This document shows positions 44,554 through 53,493 of a stretch of 64,000 nucleotides of DNA, piece after piece. This DNA is from Mycolicibacterium sp. BiH015. GTDB taxonomy: Bacteria; Actinomycetota; Actinomycetes; Mycobacteriales; Mycobacteriaceae. Position numbers and translations under genes: made by a program. The stretch's first letter is position 1. Every line of letters begins with the position of its first letter. The stretch is taken from assembly GCF_027706845.1 (NCBI RefSeq), contig NZ_JAQGCZ010000020.1, forward strand, positions 1-64,000, in the 5' to 3' direction. The notes beneath the pieces are model-generated. The model ran no database searches and was not told the origin of the DNA. It worked only from the letters and a program-made list of their open reading frames with translations.

Positions 44554-45003
44554 AAAGACGAGGCTCCGCAGAAGACATCAGTGGGGACGTGGGCGAAACG
44601 GTGCTACATGGCGGCACGGGCGGCGATGGATCATGCGCTGCGTCCGTACGGTCTCGGGTCGACCCAGTGGTACGTCCTCTATCACCTGGCGCACGACGGG
44701 CCGACTCTGCAGCGAGACCTACAGCGGTCACTGCAGGTGGAGCGTGCCACGCTGAGCGTCGTTGTCAGCACACTGGCGCGCAAGGGTCTCGTCGAGCAAC
44801 TGCCCGATCGCGTCGACGCACGACAGAAGCTTCTCCAGATGACGCCGGCCGGGACGCGAGTGTGGGACAAGCTACCGGACCTATCCCAGATCGAACACAT
44901 CGCGTTCGGCGGCATGGACCCCGCCGACCTCGCCACGACGGAACGGATTCTGCGTGCCGCCACTGAACGTATAGAAGATCACACCCGGGAAGGGATCCAG
45001 TGA
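44545..45003 (+). CDS. MarR-family transcriptional regulator
   Basis: 152 residues from GTG 44,545, inside the inverted repeat of its own promoter. The winged helix is clear (STQWYVLYHLAHDGPTLQRDLQRSLQVERATLSVVVSTLARKGLVEQLPDRVDARQKLLQMT). Followed after 1 bp by an SDR gene it probably controls. Ligand unknown; a phenolic or lipid signal would be usual for the family. Confidence 0.88.
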   Translation: MPNKDEAPQKTSVGTWAKRCYMAARAAMDHALRPYGLGSTQWYVLYHLAHDGPTLQRDLQRSLQVERATLSVVVSTLARKGLVEQLPDRVDARQKLLQMTPAGTRVWDKLPDLSQIEHIAFGGMDPADLATTERILRAATERIEDHTREGIQ

Positions 45004-45004
45004 C

Positions 45005-45817
45005 ATGACTGTTTTGCTCACCGGCGCAACGGGACTCGTCGGAGCGCGACTGCTGCCGAGGTTGATCGCCAACGGCCGGCAGTGCCGCGCCCTGCTCCGC
45101 AGCGGCAAGCAACTCCCCGCTGGAGCGACAGCCGCCTACGGGGATCTCCTCGACGCCGACACGCTCGGGGCGGCGGTCGACGGTGTCGATGCCATCGTCC
45201 ATCTGGCGGCGACCTTCCGGACCGCCGACACCGACCTCATCTGGCAGAGCAACCTCGAGGGAACTCGCAACCTCATTGCCGCCGCCCAAAGCCACGCCCC
45301 TGGTACGCGTTTCGTGATGGCCAGTACCGCGCTGATCTATGACGAACACGCCGGCCGCCCCGGTCGCGAAGATGATCGCGCCGAGCCGAAACTGGACTAC
45401 CCGGCAAGCAAGCTGGCCGCGGAGAGTGAATTGCGGAACAGCGGGTTGAATTGGTCGATCATGCGCTACGGCTTCGTCTACGGCGACGGGGACGGGCATC
45501 TGGAATCCCTGCCCGAGCTCGCCGCCGGCAGATTTCATCCAGCCCAGCGCATGAGCATGATCCACCACCGCGACATCGCCGCCGCGACCTTGTTGGCCCT
45601 CGACGGCAGGTTCGACGGGCGCATCGTCAACATCGCTGACGAAGCCCCCACCACCGTCTACGAACTCGTCGAATTGGTCGGAGGCGAGATGGAACCGTCA
45701 TCGCAACCGCTGGCCACTCCGTGGTACATCCACATGGACGGCTCTCTCGCGCGCCGCCTCGGCTTCCGGCCCTCCGTACGCACGGTGTATCAAGCCGTAC
45801 AAGAGGACCTCATGTAG
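45005..45817 (+). CDS. NAD-dependent epimerase/dehydratase-like SDR
   Basis: 270 residues. An extended SDR with LLTGATGLVGARLLPRL cofactor loop, HLAATF, catalytic STALIYDEH (Ser/Thr region) and DYPASKLAAE (YxxxK). The substrate is unknown. It forms a two-gene operon with the MarR regulator and is convergent with the IlvD-like gene. Confidence 0.85.
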   Translation: MTVLLTGATGLVGARLLPRLIANGRQCRALLRSGKQLPAGATAAYGDLLDADTLGAAVDGVDAIVHLAATFRTADTDLIWQSNLEGTRNLIAAAQSHAPGTRFVMASTALIYDEHAGRPGREDDRAEPKLDYPASKLAAESELRNSGLNWSIMRYGFVYGDGDGHLESLPELAAGRFHPAQRMSMIHHRDIAAATLLALDGRFDGRIVNIADEAPTTVYELVELVGGEMEPSSQPLATPWYIHMDGSLARRLGFRPSVRTVYQAVQEDLM

Positions 45818-45862
45818 CGGTGAGCGGCATACCCCCGACGGGGTCCGCGCAATGAGGATCCG

Positions 45863-47620
45863 TCACCATCCGCCGACCCATCCGTCGAACACCGCGTCGG
45901 GTTCGTCGGCAGGATTCTGCGACCGCCCGACGAGGAAGTCGAAATCACAGCCCCGGTCCGCCTGCAGCACCCGATCGACATACATGGCCGCATAACCGCG
46001 CACTGGTGGCGCCGGGGATGAGTGCCCTGCGGCCCGGCGGTTCGCCCATTCCGCGTCGGTGAGCAGGACATCGAGTGTGCCCTTGTGGGCGTCCAAAGCG
46101 ATGATGTCCCCGTCGCGCACGAGACCCAGCGGTCCGCCCGCGGCCGACTCGGGGCTCACGTGCAGAACGCATGTCCCGTAGGCGGTTCCGCTCATCCGGG
46201 CATCGGAGATTCGGACCATGTCGGTGACGCCCTGTTTGAGAAGCTTGGTGGGAATCGGCAATTGACCCCACTCCGGCATCCCCGGGGCACCACGGGGGCC
46301 GGCGTTGCGCAGCACCAGAACGGATTGAGCGCTCACATCCAGATCGGAATCGTCGTAGCGCGCCAGGAGATCCCGCATGTTCTCGAACACCACCGCGGGA
46401 CCGCGGTGCACCAGGAGTTCGGGAGTGGCCGCGCTGCATTTGATCACGGCCCCGTTCGGCGCCAGGTTGCCCCGCACGACGGCAAGTCCCCCCGGCGGCT
46501 GGAACGGTGCGCTCAGCGAGGCGATGACCGAGGCGTCGGCGGCCCGGTCACCAGATGCAGGCAGGTTCTCCGAAACCGTCTTGCCGGTGACGGTGACGGC
46601 GCCCCCGTGCAGCAGCGGTTCGACCGCCTTCATGACCGCTGGGATGCCACCCGCATGGAACACCTGCTCGACGAGATGCTGCCCGGCGGGCCGCACGTTG
46701 ACGACCAGTGGAGTGCAGGCGGCGAGCTCGTGAAAACGGTCCAGGGACAGAGGCACTCCCACCCGGCCGGCGATGGCCAGCAGGTGCACGATCGCGTTGG
46801 TGGACCCGCCCACCGCCAGCATCAGAGTGATGGCATTGTCGAACGCCTCGCGAGTGAGCACCTGCGAGGGCCGAAGTTGTTCCAGGGCCAGACCCACAGC
46901 CCGCGCCCCGCACTCCTCGGCCACCTGCAGTCGACGTGAGTCCATCGCCGGGACCGCCGCCGCGCCCGGCAGCGTCATGCCGAGCCCTTCGACGATGGTG
47001 GCCATCGTCGACGCCGTCCCCATCTCCGGGCAGTGCCCGCGTGACGGTCCGGCAGCTGATTCGAGTCGCTCGTAGTCGGCCATGGACATCCGGCCGGCGC
47101 GCACGTCGTCGATGTACTCCCAGAGATCGGTCCCCACCCCGAGTTGCTTGCCATCGAAGACGGCGGGAGCCGCGGGCCCGCCGGTCACCACGATCGCGGG
47201 GACGTCCGCGCTGGCGGCCCCCATCAGCTGCGCAGGCACCGTCTTGTCACAACCTCCGAGAAGCACCACGGCGTCGAACGGGTAGGCCCGGATGGACTCT
47301 TCGACGTCCATCGCCATCAGGTTTCGGAACAGCATGGTGGTGGGTTTCATCAGCTGTTCCCCGAGCGAGATGGTCGGGAACTCCAGCGGGAAGCCGCCGG
47401 CCGCCAGCACTCCGCGGCGCACCGAGTCAGCGAGGCCACGGAAGTGCATGTTGCAGTTGACGACCTCCGACCACGAGTTGCAGATCCCGACGATGGGCCT
47501 GCCCTCGAACGCCATCCGCGAGAAACCCGAAGCCCGCATCGCCGAGCGGTGCACGAAGCCCGGAACATTCTGTCCCGCAAACCATTTGGCGCTTCTCAAG
47601 CCGCCCGAACGCGGCGTCAT
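45863..47620 (-). CDS. IlvD/Edd-family dehydratase
   Basis: 585 residues from ATG 47,620, overlapping the upstream stop by four bases. Iron-sulfur cysteines are in GICNSWSEVVNCN, LGGCDKTVPAQLMG and GHCPEMGTASTM. The ending contains RISDARMSGTAYGTCVLHVSPE. The family dehydrates dihydroxy acids or sugar acids. It differs from housekeeping IlvD in the SDVPAIVVTGGP region and C-terminus, so a sugar acid or other hydroxyacid substrate is likely. Last gene of the TetR-led operon. Confidence 0.88.
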   Translation of the reverse strand: MTPRSGGLRSAKWFAGQNVPGFVHRSAMRASGFSRMAFEGRPIVGICNSWSEVVNCNMHFRGLADSVRRGVLAAGGFPLEFPTISLGEQLMKPTTMLFRNLMAMDVEESIRAYPFDAVVLLGGCDKTVPAQLMGAASADVPAIVVTGGPAAPAVFDGKQLGVGTDLWEYIDDVRAGRMSMADYERLESAAGPSRGHCPEMGTASTMATIVEGLGMTLPGAAAVPAMDSRRLQVAEECGARAVGLALEQLRPSQVLTREAFDNAITLMLAVGGSTNAIVHLLAIAGRVGVPLSLDRFHELAACTPLVVNVRPAGQHLVEQVFHAGGIPAVMKAVEPLLHGGAVTVTGKTVSENLPASGDRAADASVIASLSAPFQPPGGLAVVRGNLAPNGAVIKCSAATPELLVHRGPAVVFENMRDLLARYDDSDLDVSAQSVLVLRNAGPRGAPGMPEWGQLPIPTKLLKQGVTDMVRISDARMSGTAYGTCVLHVSPESAAGGPLGLVRDGDIIALDAHKGTLDVLLTDAEWANRRAAGHSSPAPPVRGYAAMYVDRVLQADRGCDFDFLVGRSQNPADEPDAVFDGWVGGW

Positions 47621-49365
47621 CGCACGCGCGCGGCGTATGCGGTGATCTTGCGCAGCGCGGGCTGACGCGCCGCTCGGTAGCTCACCCACCGGCCCGATCT
47701 CGTCGACATCAGTGCGCCCACCAGCCGCTGCTGCCACGGATAGGTACGCCGACCGCGCCGCGCGCCGGAGGTGCGTGCCGGCGGAACGACTCCGGCGGCA
47801 TCCGCGAGGGCGACCTTGGCGGCATTGTGTCCGTTGGCACCCATCACCCCGCCGCCGGGATGTGTTCCCGAGCCGCACAGGTAGTAGTTGCGCACCGGCG
47901 TGCGATAGTCGGCGAGCTCCGGAATCGGTCGCGCGCCGAAGAGCTGGTCGAGCATCATCGCGCCGTGGAAGATGTTGCCGTCGGTGATGAGGTACTCATG
48001 GTCGAGGTCGTCGGGGGTGATGATCACGCGATCGAGGATGTGATCTCGCAGGTTCGGCGCGTAGGTGAAGAGGTCTTCCAGCACGAGATCGGCCCATTTC
48101 TCCTTCTCGGCGGCCCAGGTCGTTCCGGTGAGCTCGGAGGGGAGTTGCTGGATCCCGAGCGTCATCGTATGCAGGCCTTTCGGGGCCAACGTGTCGTCGG
48201 TGACCGACTGGGTGACGGCTTCGATGACGAAGGTGCTCGGGAAGGTGCCGCGGCGTTGCGCTTCGTAGGCCTCCTCGAACGCTTCCCGGCTGGGCCCCAG
48301 CAGCTGGTGACCGTGGTGCTGCGGTCCGGCCGTCGCGTCGGAGAACGGAAGGTATTGCGGCAGTTCGTCGATGAGCAGGTGGATCCTGGCCATCGAGCCG
48401 CGGGTGTCGATGTTCTCGACGTCGCGCACGAGGTCGGCCGGCAGCACTCCGGGCTCGATGAGCCGCAGCAGGGAGCGCTTGGGGTCGGCGTTGGAGAACA
48501 CCCGGGACGCGGTGACGACCGAGCCGTCGGACAGCCGCACGCCGGTGGCTGTTCCCCGTTCGACGATCACCTTGTCGACGGGGGTCGACGTGCGGATGGT
48601 CGCGCCGTAGTGACGGGCGCCCGCCGCGAGTGCCTCGCTGATGGCGCCCATCCCGCCGCGCGCCAAACCGAACTGCCCGAAGTTGCCGTTGAATTCGCCC
48701 CAGGAGTGGTGGCCGTAGGTGTACGCGGTTCCCGGCGTGGAGGGACCGCCGAAGATCGACACCATCCCGAAGAAGGTGAGCATGCTCTTGAGACGCTCGT
48801 CTTCGAAATATCGGTCGAGCAGGTCGCGGACCGAGAGCAACGTGAACTCGTCGAACAGGGTCTGTTCACCTGCCGCCTCGAAGGCGGCCAGCACCTCCGA
48901 CCGTTCCGGCGGCGAGGTCAGCAGGTACGGCGTGACCAGGCCCGCGAAACGCTGCAACCGCACCCCGAAATCGAGGAACGACTGCGCGTCGGCCTTGTTG
49001 AGCTTCTCGATCTCGCGCAGCGTGCGGTCGGTTTCCTTCCACATCGTGAAGGATGTGCCGTCACGGAACAGACTGAACGACAGCGCATCCCCTTGATAGA
49101 GGTCGAGGCCGAACCTTTTCAGCTCGAGGTCGGCGATGATCTCCGGCCGAAGCAGACCCGCGATGAAGGCGCAGGACGACCATTTCGAGCCGGGAATCAA
49201 CTCCTCGGTCACACAGGCCCCGCCGACGACTGATCGGGCCTCCAGAACCAGGACCCGTTGTCCGGCACGCGCCAGATAGTTGGCGGTGACCAGGCCGTTG
49301 TGGCCGGCGCCGATCACGATGGCGTCGTAGTCGGACGTGGCGTCGTTCTGCGGTGATCGGGACAT
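47617..49365 (-). CDS. FAD-dependent oxidoreductase, phytoene-desaturase-like
   Basis: 582 residues from ATG 49,365 (ribosome site AGGAG). N-terminal FAD motif DAIVIGAGHNGLVTANYLARAGQRVLVLEAR and C-terminal GSGTHPGGGVMGANGHNAA are those of the CrtI-type/amine-oxidase-like PDS family. No carotenoid synthesis genes are near, so a general desaturase or dehydrogenase role in catabolism is more likely. It is spaced 1 bp from the upstream ABM-like gene. Confidence 0.85.
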   Translation of the reverse strand: MSRSPQNDATSDYDAIVIGAGHNGLVTANYLARAGQRVLVLEARSVVGGACVTEELIPGSKWSSCAFIAGLLRPEIIADLELKRFGLDLYQGDALSFSLFRDGTSFTMWKETDRTLREIEKLNKADAQSFLDFGVRLQRFAGLVTPYLLTSPPERSEVLAAFEAAGEQTLFDEFTLLSVRDLLDRYFEDERLKSMLTFFGMVSIFGGPSTPGTAYTYGHHSWGEFNGNFGQFGLARGGMGAISEALAAGARHYGATIRTSTPVDKVIVERGTATGVRLSDGSVVTASRVFSNADPKRSLLRLIEPGVLPADLVRDVENIDTRGSMARIHLLIDELPQYLPFSDATAGPQHHGHQLLGPSREAFEEAYEAQRRGTFPSTFVIEAVTQSVTDDTLAPKGLHTMTLGIQQLPSELTGTTWAAEKEKWADLVLEDLFTYAPNLRDHILDRVIITPDDLDHEYLITDGNIFHGAMMLDQLFGARPIPELADYRTPVRNYYLCGSGTHPGGGVMGANGHNAAKVALADAAGVVPPARTSGARRGRRTYPWQQRLVGALMSTRSGRWVSYRAARQPALRKITAYAARVR

Positions 49366-49366
49366 G

Positions 49367-49693
49367 TCAGATCTCCTGATGCGGAATGGATTTACGGGTG
49401 AAGACGGTGGATACGCTGCCCGGCTCGACCAGCTCGTCGAACCGTTCGAGGACGGGCTTGAGCTCCGGTGCCCCATCCCGGACCCGCTCCCACTCCGGCC
49501 AGGACGCCACGGTCATCACCTCGACGACATCGGGGCCGGAGGAGTCGGCCCCCTCGACCAAGAAGACCTCGAAGTCGAGCACCACGTCGAAGGCCAGGCA
49601 CCGGGGCCGGTCGAGTTCGACCGAGAACTGTTCGAATTCCGCGGCGCTGACCCCGGGGCGGAGGCGGAACATGTTGACCGCGCTGACCGCCAT
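49367..49693 (-). CDS. Small ABM/RedY-like dimeric alpha-beta barrel protein
   Basis: 108 residues with a ferredoxin-like fold pattern: AVNMFRLRPGVSAAEFEQFSVELDRP, then FLVEGAD and VEVMTVASWPEWERVRDGAPELKPVLERFDELV. It resembles RedY-like or antibiotic-biosynthesis-monooxygenase-type small proteins. These may be cofactor-free oxygenases, isomerases or binding proteins; which one is unclear. It fits tightly between the ALDH and FAD genes (1 bp each side), so it belongs to the pathway. Confidence 0.65.
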   Translation of the reverse strand: MAVSAVNMFRLRPGVSAAEFEQFSVELDRPRCLAFDVVLDFEVFLVEGADSSGPDVVEVMTVASWPEWERVRDGAPELKPVLERFDELVEPGSVSTVFTRKSIPHQEI

Positions 49694-49694
49694 G

Positions 49695-51131
49695 TCAGGC
49701 GCTCTCGCGGTTGATCATCACGTGCTTGATCTCGGTGTACTCCTCGAGCGCGTAGACCGACATGTCCTTGCCGTTTCCGGACTGCTTGAATCCGCCGTGC
49801 GGCATCTCCGGCGTCACGGGCAGATGGTCGTTGACCCATACCGTGCCGAATTGGAGTTCGGCAGAGGCCGTCATGGCCCGGGCGATGTCGTTCGTGAAAA
49901 CCGAAGCAGCGAGCCCGTATTCGGTGTCGTTGGCCCACCCGATCACGTCGTCGCTGTCGCTGAACTTCGTCACGGAGGTCACCGGACCGAACACTTCGGT
50001 GCTGACGATCTCGTCGCCCTGCCTGGCACCAACCACGACCGTGGGCGCGGTGTAGAAGCCGGTGCCGGGGTTTGCGCCCTGGATCAGCTCGGTGTGACCC
50101 GTCGCCTTCGCCCGGGCCACGAAGCCTTCGACGCGGTCGCGGTGCGCAGCCGTGATCACCGGGCCCATGGCGGTGTTCTCGTCGGCGATGTCCCCGAGAT
50201 CGAGCTCCTTGACCGCTTTTTCGAGGCCGGATACCAGGTCGTCGTGCACCGATTCGTGGACATACAACCGTGATGCCGCCATGCAGTCCTGGCCGGAGTT
50301 GCAGAACGCACCCTCCATGATCTTGCCGACAGCCTGCGAGATGTCGGCGTCGGGGTACACCAGCACCGGCGCCTTGCCCCCGAGTTCGAGGTGCAGCCTC
50401 TTGAGATTGGAGTCGGCGGAGGCACGCATCAGGGCGCGCCCGGTGTCGACGGAGCCGGTCAGTGAGGACATCCGTACGGCCGGATGCGAGACGAGCCTGG
50501 CGCCGACGTCTTCGCCGTCGCCGGTGACCACGTTGAACACCCCGGCGGGGAACAGGTCCTGCGCCAACTCGGCAAGCCGCAGCACCGAGAAGGGTGTGTG
50601 CTCAGAAGGCTTGAGCACCAGCGTGTTTCCCGTCAGCAGTGCCGGGGAGATTTTCCAGATCGCCATCAGCAGCGGGTAGTTCCACGGCGCCACCGAGCCG
50701 ACGACCCCCAGGGGGTCTCGGCGGATGATGCTGGTCTTGCCGCGCACGAACTCTGCGGCGGCACGCCCCTCCATGGTGCGGGCGCCACCGGCGAAGAAGC
50801 GCAGATGATCCGGGATCATCTCCATTTCCTCCAGTGCGAGCCCGATCGGCTTGCCGACGTTCTGGGATTCGATCTCGGCAAGGGTGCGCTGGTCGTCTTC
50901 GATGCGGTCGGCGAGCTTCAGAAACGCACGGGCCCGTTCGCCCACCGGTGTGCGTGCCCAGTCGGGAAAAGCGGCCCGGGCGGCGGCCACCGCCCGGTCG
51001 ACGTCCTCGACGGTGCCGTGCGCGATCTCGGCGAACGCTTCCCCGGTGACGGGGGCAGGCACCTGGTCGACTCCGCCGTCGGACGCCTCGGTCCACTTGC
51101 CGTCGACGTACATCTTGCGGTGGTAGGTCAT
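49695..51131 (-). CDS. NAD(P)-dependent aldehyde dehydrogenase
   Basis: 478 residues. Landmarks are the cofactor loop LTGSVDTGRALMRA, catalytic Glu in LELGGKAPVLV and Cys in FCNSGQDCMAASR. It is close in style to gamma-aminobutyraldehyde / betaine-aldehyde dehydrogenases. It follows the TetR gene by 33 bp and leads ABM, FAD oxidoreductase and IlvD-like genes. The physiological aldehyde is unknown. Confidence 0.9.
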   Translation of the reverse strand: MTYHRKMYVDGKWTEASDGGVDQVPAPVTGEAFAEIAHGTVEDVDRAVAAARAAFPDWARTPVGERARAFLKLADRIEDDQRTLAEIESQNVGKPIGLALEEMEMIPDHLRFFAGGARTMEGRAAAEFVRGKTSIIRRDPLGVVGSVAPWNYPLLMAIWKISPALLTGNTLVLKPSEHTPFSVLRLAELAQDLFPAGVFNVVTGDGEDVGARLVSHPAVRMSSLTGSVDTGRALMRASADSNLKRLHLELGGKAPVLVYPDADISQAVGKIMEGAFCNSGQDCMAASRLYVHESVHDDLVSGLEKAVKELDLGDIADENTAMGPVITAAHRDRVEGFVARAKATGHTELIQGANPGTGFYTAPTVVVGARQGDEIVSTEVFGPVTSVTKFSDSDDVIGWANDTEYGLAASVFTNDIARAMTASAELQFGTVWVNDHLPVTPEMPHGGFKQSGNGKDMSVYALEEYTEIKHVMINRESA

Positions 51132-51164
51132 TGTCGACTCCTATTCGGTGATTCAGGGGGCTGA

Positions 51165-51737
51165 TCAGGTGTTGGCGGTGCCCGCATTGGCTGCCGTGGT
51201 CAGCAGTGCACGCACTGCATCCTTCGAAATCGGTTGTTGGGCAATGGACATGTGCACCATCAGCCCCTCGATGACGACGTCGATGAGGCGTGCGGTGGCC
51301 CGGTCGAAGTGTTGGGCCAACGCCTCCTCGGCCCGTTCCATCCAGGCCTGGGTGATGCGCTTGTTGTCGTCCCGGCGAACCGCATCTCCGTAGAGCTCGT
51401 AGGTCACGGCGAGCTCGTTCGGATGGGCGGCGAGATCGTCGGTGACGGCCGACGCGATGCATTCGATGAGATCCGCTCCGGGTTCGCACGACGCGAGCCG
51501 TTCCTCGAAGCGCGTGGCCAACCGCTCCACGTGCGTCTGGAATGCCAGGTTGACGATGTCGTCGAGCGTTGCGAAGTGATACGTGATCGATCCGAGGGGG
51601 ACGTCGGCGGCTTCGCCGATCGCACGGTGCGTGATGCCGGCGACGCCGTCTCGGGCCAGGACTTCCAACGCCGACTCCACGATGCGCTCCTTCCTGTCGG
51701 GGTCGTGACGGCGTGCACGCCGTGGGGCGGAGGCCAT
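51165..51737 (-). CDS. TetR-family transcriptional regulator
   Basis: 190 residues from ATG 51,737 (GAAGG upstream). The helix-turn-helix is DGVAGITHRAIGEAADVPLGSITYHFATLDDIVNLAF. The 48-bp palindrome at 51,748-51,795 sits just upstream of the start, so it almost certainly represses its own transcript. The ALDH-ABM-FAD-IlvD genes follow on the same strand and should share that control. Confidence 0.9.
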   Translation of the reverse strand: MASAPRRARRHDPDRKERIVESALEVLARDGVAGITHRAIGEAADVPLGSITYHFATLDDIVNLAFQTHVERLATRFEERLASCEPGADLIECIASAVTDDLAAHPNELAVTYELYGDAVRRDDNKRITQAWMERAEEALAQHFDRATARLIDVVIEGLMVHMSIAQQPISKDAVRALLTTAANAGTANT

Positions 51738-51747
51738 GATCAATCCT

Positions 51748-51795
51748 TCGTTAGGAACGTTTGTACGTATCGATACGTACAAACGTACCTAACGA
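51748..51795. promoter_or_regulatory. 48-bp near-perfect palindrome, TetR operator
   Basis: Two 24-nt arms meet without spacer at GTATC|GATAC (51,771/51,772) and differ at one base pair only. The outer parts read TCGTTAGG and CCTAACGA, the inner parts contain GTTTGTACGTATC. It is long enough for two TetR dimers. Located 11 bp upstream of the TetR ATG. Confidence 0.75.
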
Positions 51796-51844
51796 TCGGG
51801 CTGGTGGCCGGCTTATCTCGTTAAAGGTGCGTTACTGCGCCGGG

Positions 51845-53395
51845 TTACTGCACTGCCTCGGAGGCGGGCTCCGGAACATCGCGCTCGTTGAGCGCCTTGC
51901 CGACGAGCGCATACTTCTCGGGGGCCAAGAACCGCAGGTACAGGCCATATACCATCCCCGCGATCAGGGCGAGGAAGACCAGCGAGAGCATCAGCACCGC
52001 CGTGGCACCCTGCACGCCGAGCAGAATATCGAGGCTGTTCAACGTCAGGACGAAGAAGACGCCGAGACCGACCACGGCAAGCACCGGCGCGACGACGGTG
52101 TTCCACGTGCGCTTGTCGACGTCCGATCTCCGGAAGAAGACGAAGATCGCGATGCCTGCCACCAGTTGCGACAGGATCACCCCGATGGTGCCGACACCGG
52201 TGGCCCACGTGAACAACGTGGCGAAGGGGTCCTGCCCAGCGATCGCGAACGCGATCACGACGATTCCCACCATCACGCTCTGCACGATCGAGGCCACCCA
52301 CGGCGTTTGTCGCCGGGGTAGCGTCCACCCCAGCGGCTTCCACACCAGGCTCTGGCGGCCCAGGGAGAACAGGTACCGCGAGACGTTGTTGTGGAAGGTG
52401 ACGATGGCCGCGAAAGTCGCTGTGACGATCAGGATCTGGAAGAGCAGCGAGATGTTGTGCCCGATGATGGTGTCGCTGGCGACGAAGATGAAGCTCCCGC
52501 CCGTGTCGGTGGCGATGGCGACCACCTTGTCCAGGCCGAGCGCGTTCATGATCAGCCATCCCGACACCGCGTACAAGATGCCCATGAACGCGATCGACAG
52601 GTAGGTGGCACGCGGAATGGTCCGAGCGGGATCGCGGGCCTCCTCGCCGTAGATTGCCGAGCCTTCGAAACCGATGAACGATGCGTGCGCGAACATCAGC
52701 GCCACGCCCAACGCCCCTCCGAGTACCACGCTCGGCGCGAAGGGCTCAAGCGAGAAGTCGGACACCGGCACGTCGTCGCCGAACAAGCTGAACACGCTCA
52801 GCACCGTGATCATCGTGACTTCCAAGGTCATGAACACCCCGAGCACCTTCGCGCCCGAATGCACACCCTGGACTCCGAGGCCCAGACAGAGCAGCAGCGC
52901 GACCAGAGCGTAGATCCACCATGGGATGTTCACACCGAGTGCAGGGTTGAGCAATTCGGCCGCATAATAACCGAATCCGCCGTACAGACCGGCTTGAATG
53001 GCGTTGTAGGCAAAGATCGCGAGCGACGCCGACCCGAGGCCGGCGACCCGCCCCAGCCCGAGCGTGACGTAGGCGTAGAAGGCGCCGGCGTTGGTCACAT
53101 GACGGCTCATGGCCACATAACCGACCGCGAAGATCATCAGCACCACCGCCGCGATGACGAATGCGCCGGGCATACCGATACCGTTACCGGCGCCGATGAT
53201 GATGGGGTAGAGCGCGACCACGACGGTCAGCGGCGATGCGGCGGCGATGATGTAGAAGAAAATGCTCGGTACCCCGAGGGTGTTCTGCTTGAGTCCATGA
53301 TTGCGCCGCCTGCCAGGCGGGGACGCTCCGGTGGGCGGTGCGGACGGGGTGTTCAACGGCCGTCGGGGGTGCAAGGACTGGGTGACGTTGTCCAT
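51845..53395 (-). CDS. APC-superfamily amino acid/amine permease
   Basis: 516 residues with about twelve hydrophobic helices after a 35-residue Pro-rich cytosolic start. Family signatures are GVPSIFFYIIAAASPLTVVVALYP and FIGFEGSAIYGEEARDPARTIPRATYLSI. APC permeases import amino acids or amines. It follows the aldolase gene by about 100 bp on the same strand, so the imported compound may feed that pathway. Confidence 0.9.
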   Translation of the reverse strand: MDNVTQSLHPRRPLNTPSAPPTGASPPGRRRNHGLKQNTLGVPSIFFYIIAAASPLTVVVALYPIIIGAGNGIGMPGAFVIAAVVLMIFAVGYVAMSRHVTNAGAFYAYVTLGLGRVAGLGSASLAIFAYNAIQAGLYGGFGYYAAELLNPALGVNIPWWIYALVALLLCLGLGVQGVHSGAKVLGVFMTLEVTMITVLSVFSLFGDDVPVSDFSLEPFAPSVVLGGALGVALMFAHASFIGFEGSAIYGEEARDPARTIPRATYLSIAFMGILYAVSGWLIMNALGLDKVVAIATDTGGSFIFVASDTIIGHNISLLFQILIVTATFAAIVTFHNNVSRYLFSLGRQSLVWKPLGWTLPRRQTPWVASIVQSVMVGIVVIAFAIAGQDPFATLFTWATGVGTIGVILSQLVAGIAIFVFFRRSDVDKRTWNTVVAPVLAVVGLGVFFVLTLNSLDILLGVQGATAVLMLSLVFLALIAGMVYGLYLRFLAPEKYALVGKALNERDVPEPASEAVQ

Positions 53396-53493
53396 AGTTG
53401 TTCATCTCTCGTGGATTTGTGTCGATGGTGAGCCAACTGTGTGTCCACGCGCTCGGCAACCGTTGCCAAGCACATAGGCGGAAAGGAACTTCC

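Noticed and set aside
51761..52321. Plus-strand frame starting in the TetR palindrome with the same first residues as the minus-strand frame
   Set aside because: The similarity comes from the palindrome itself; the rest is antisense to the permease gene.
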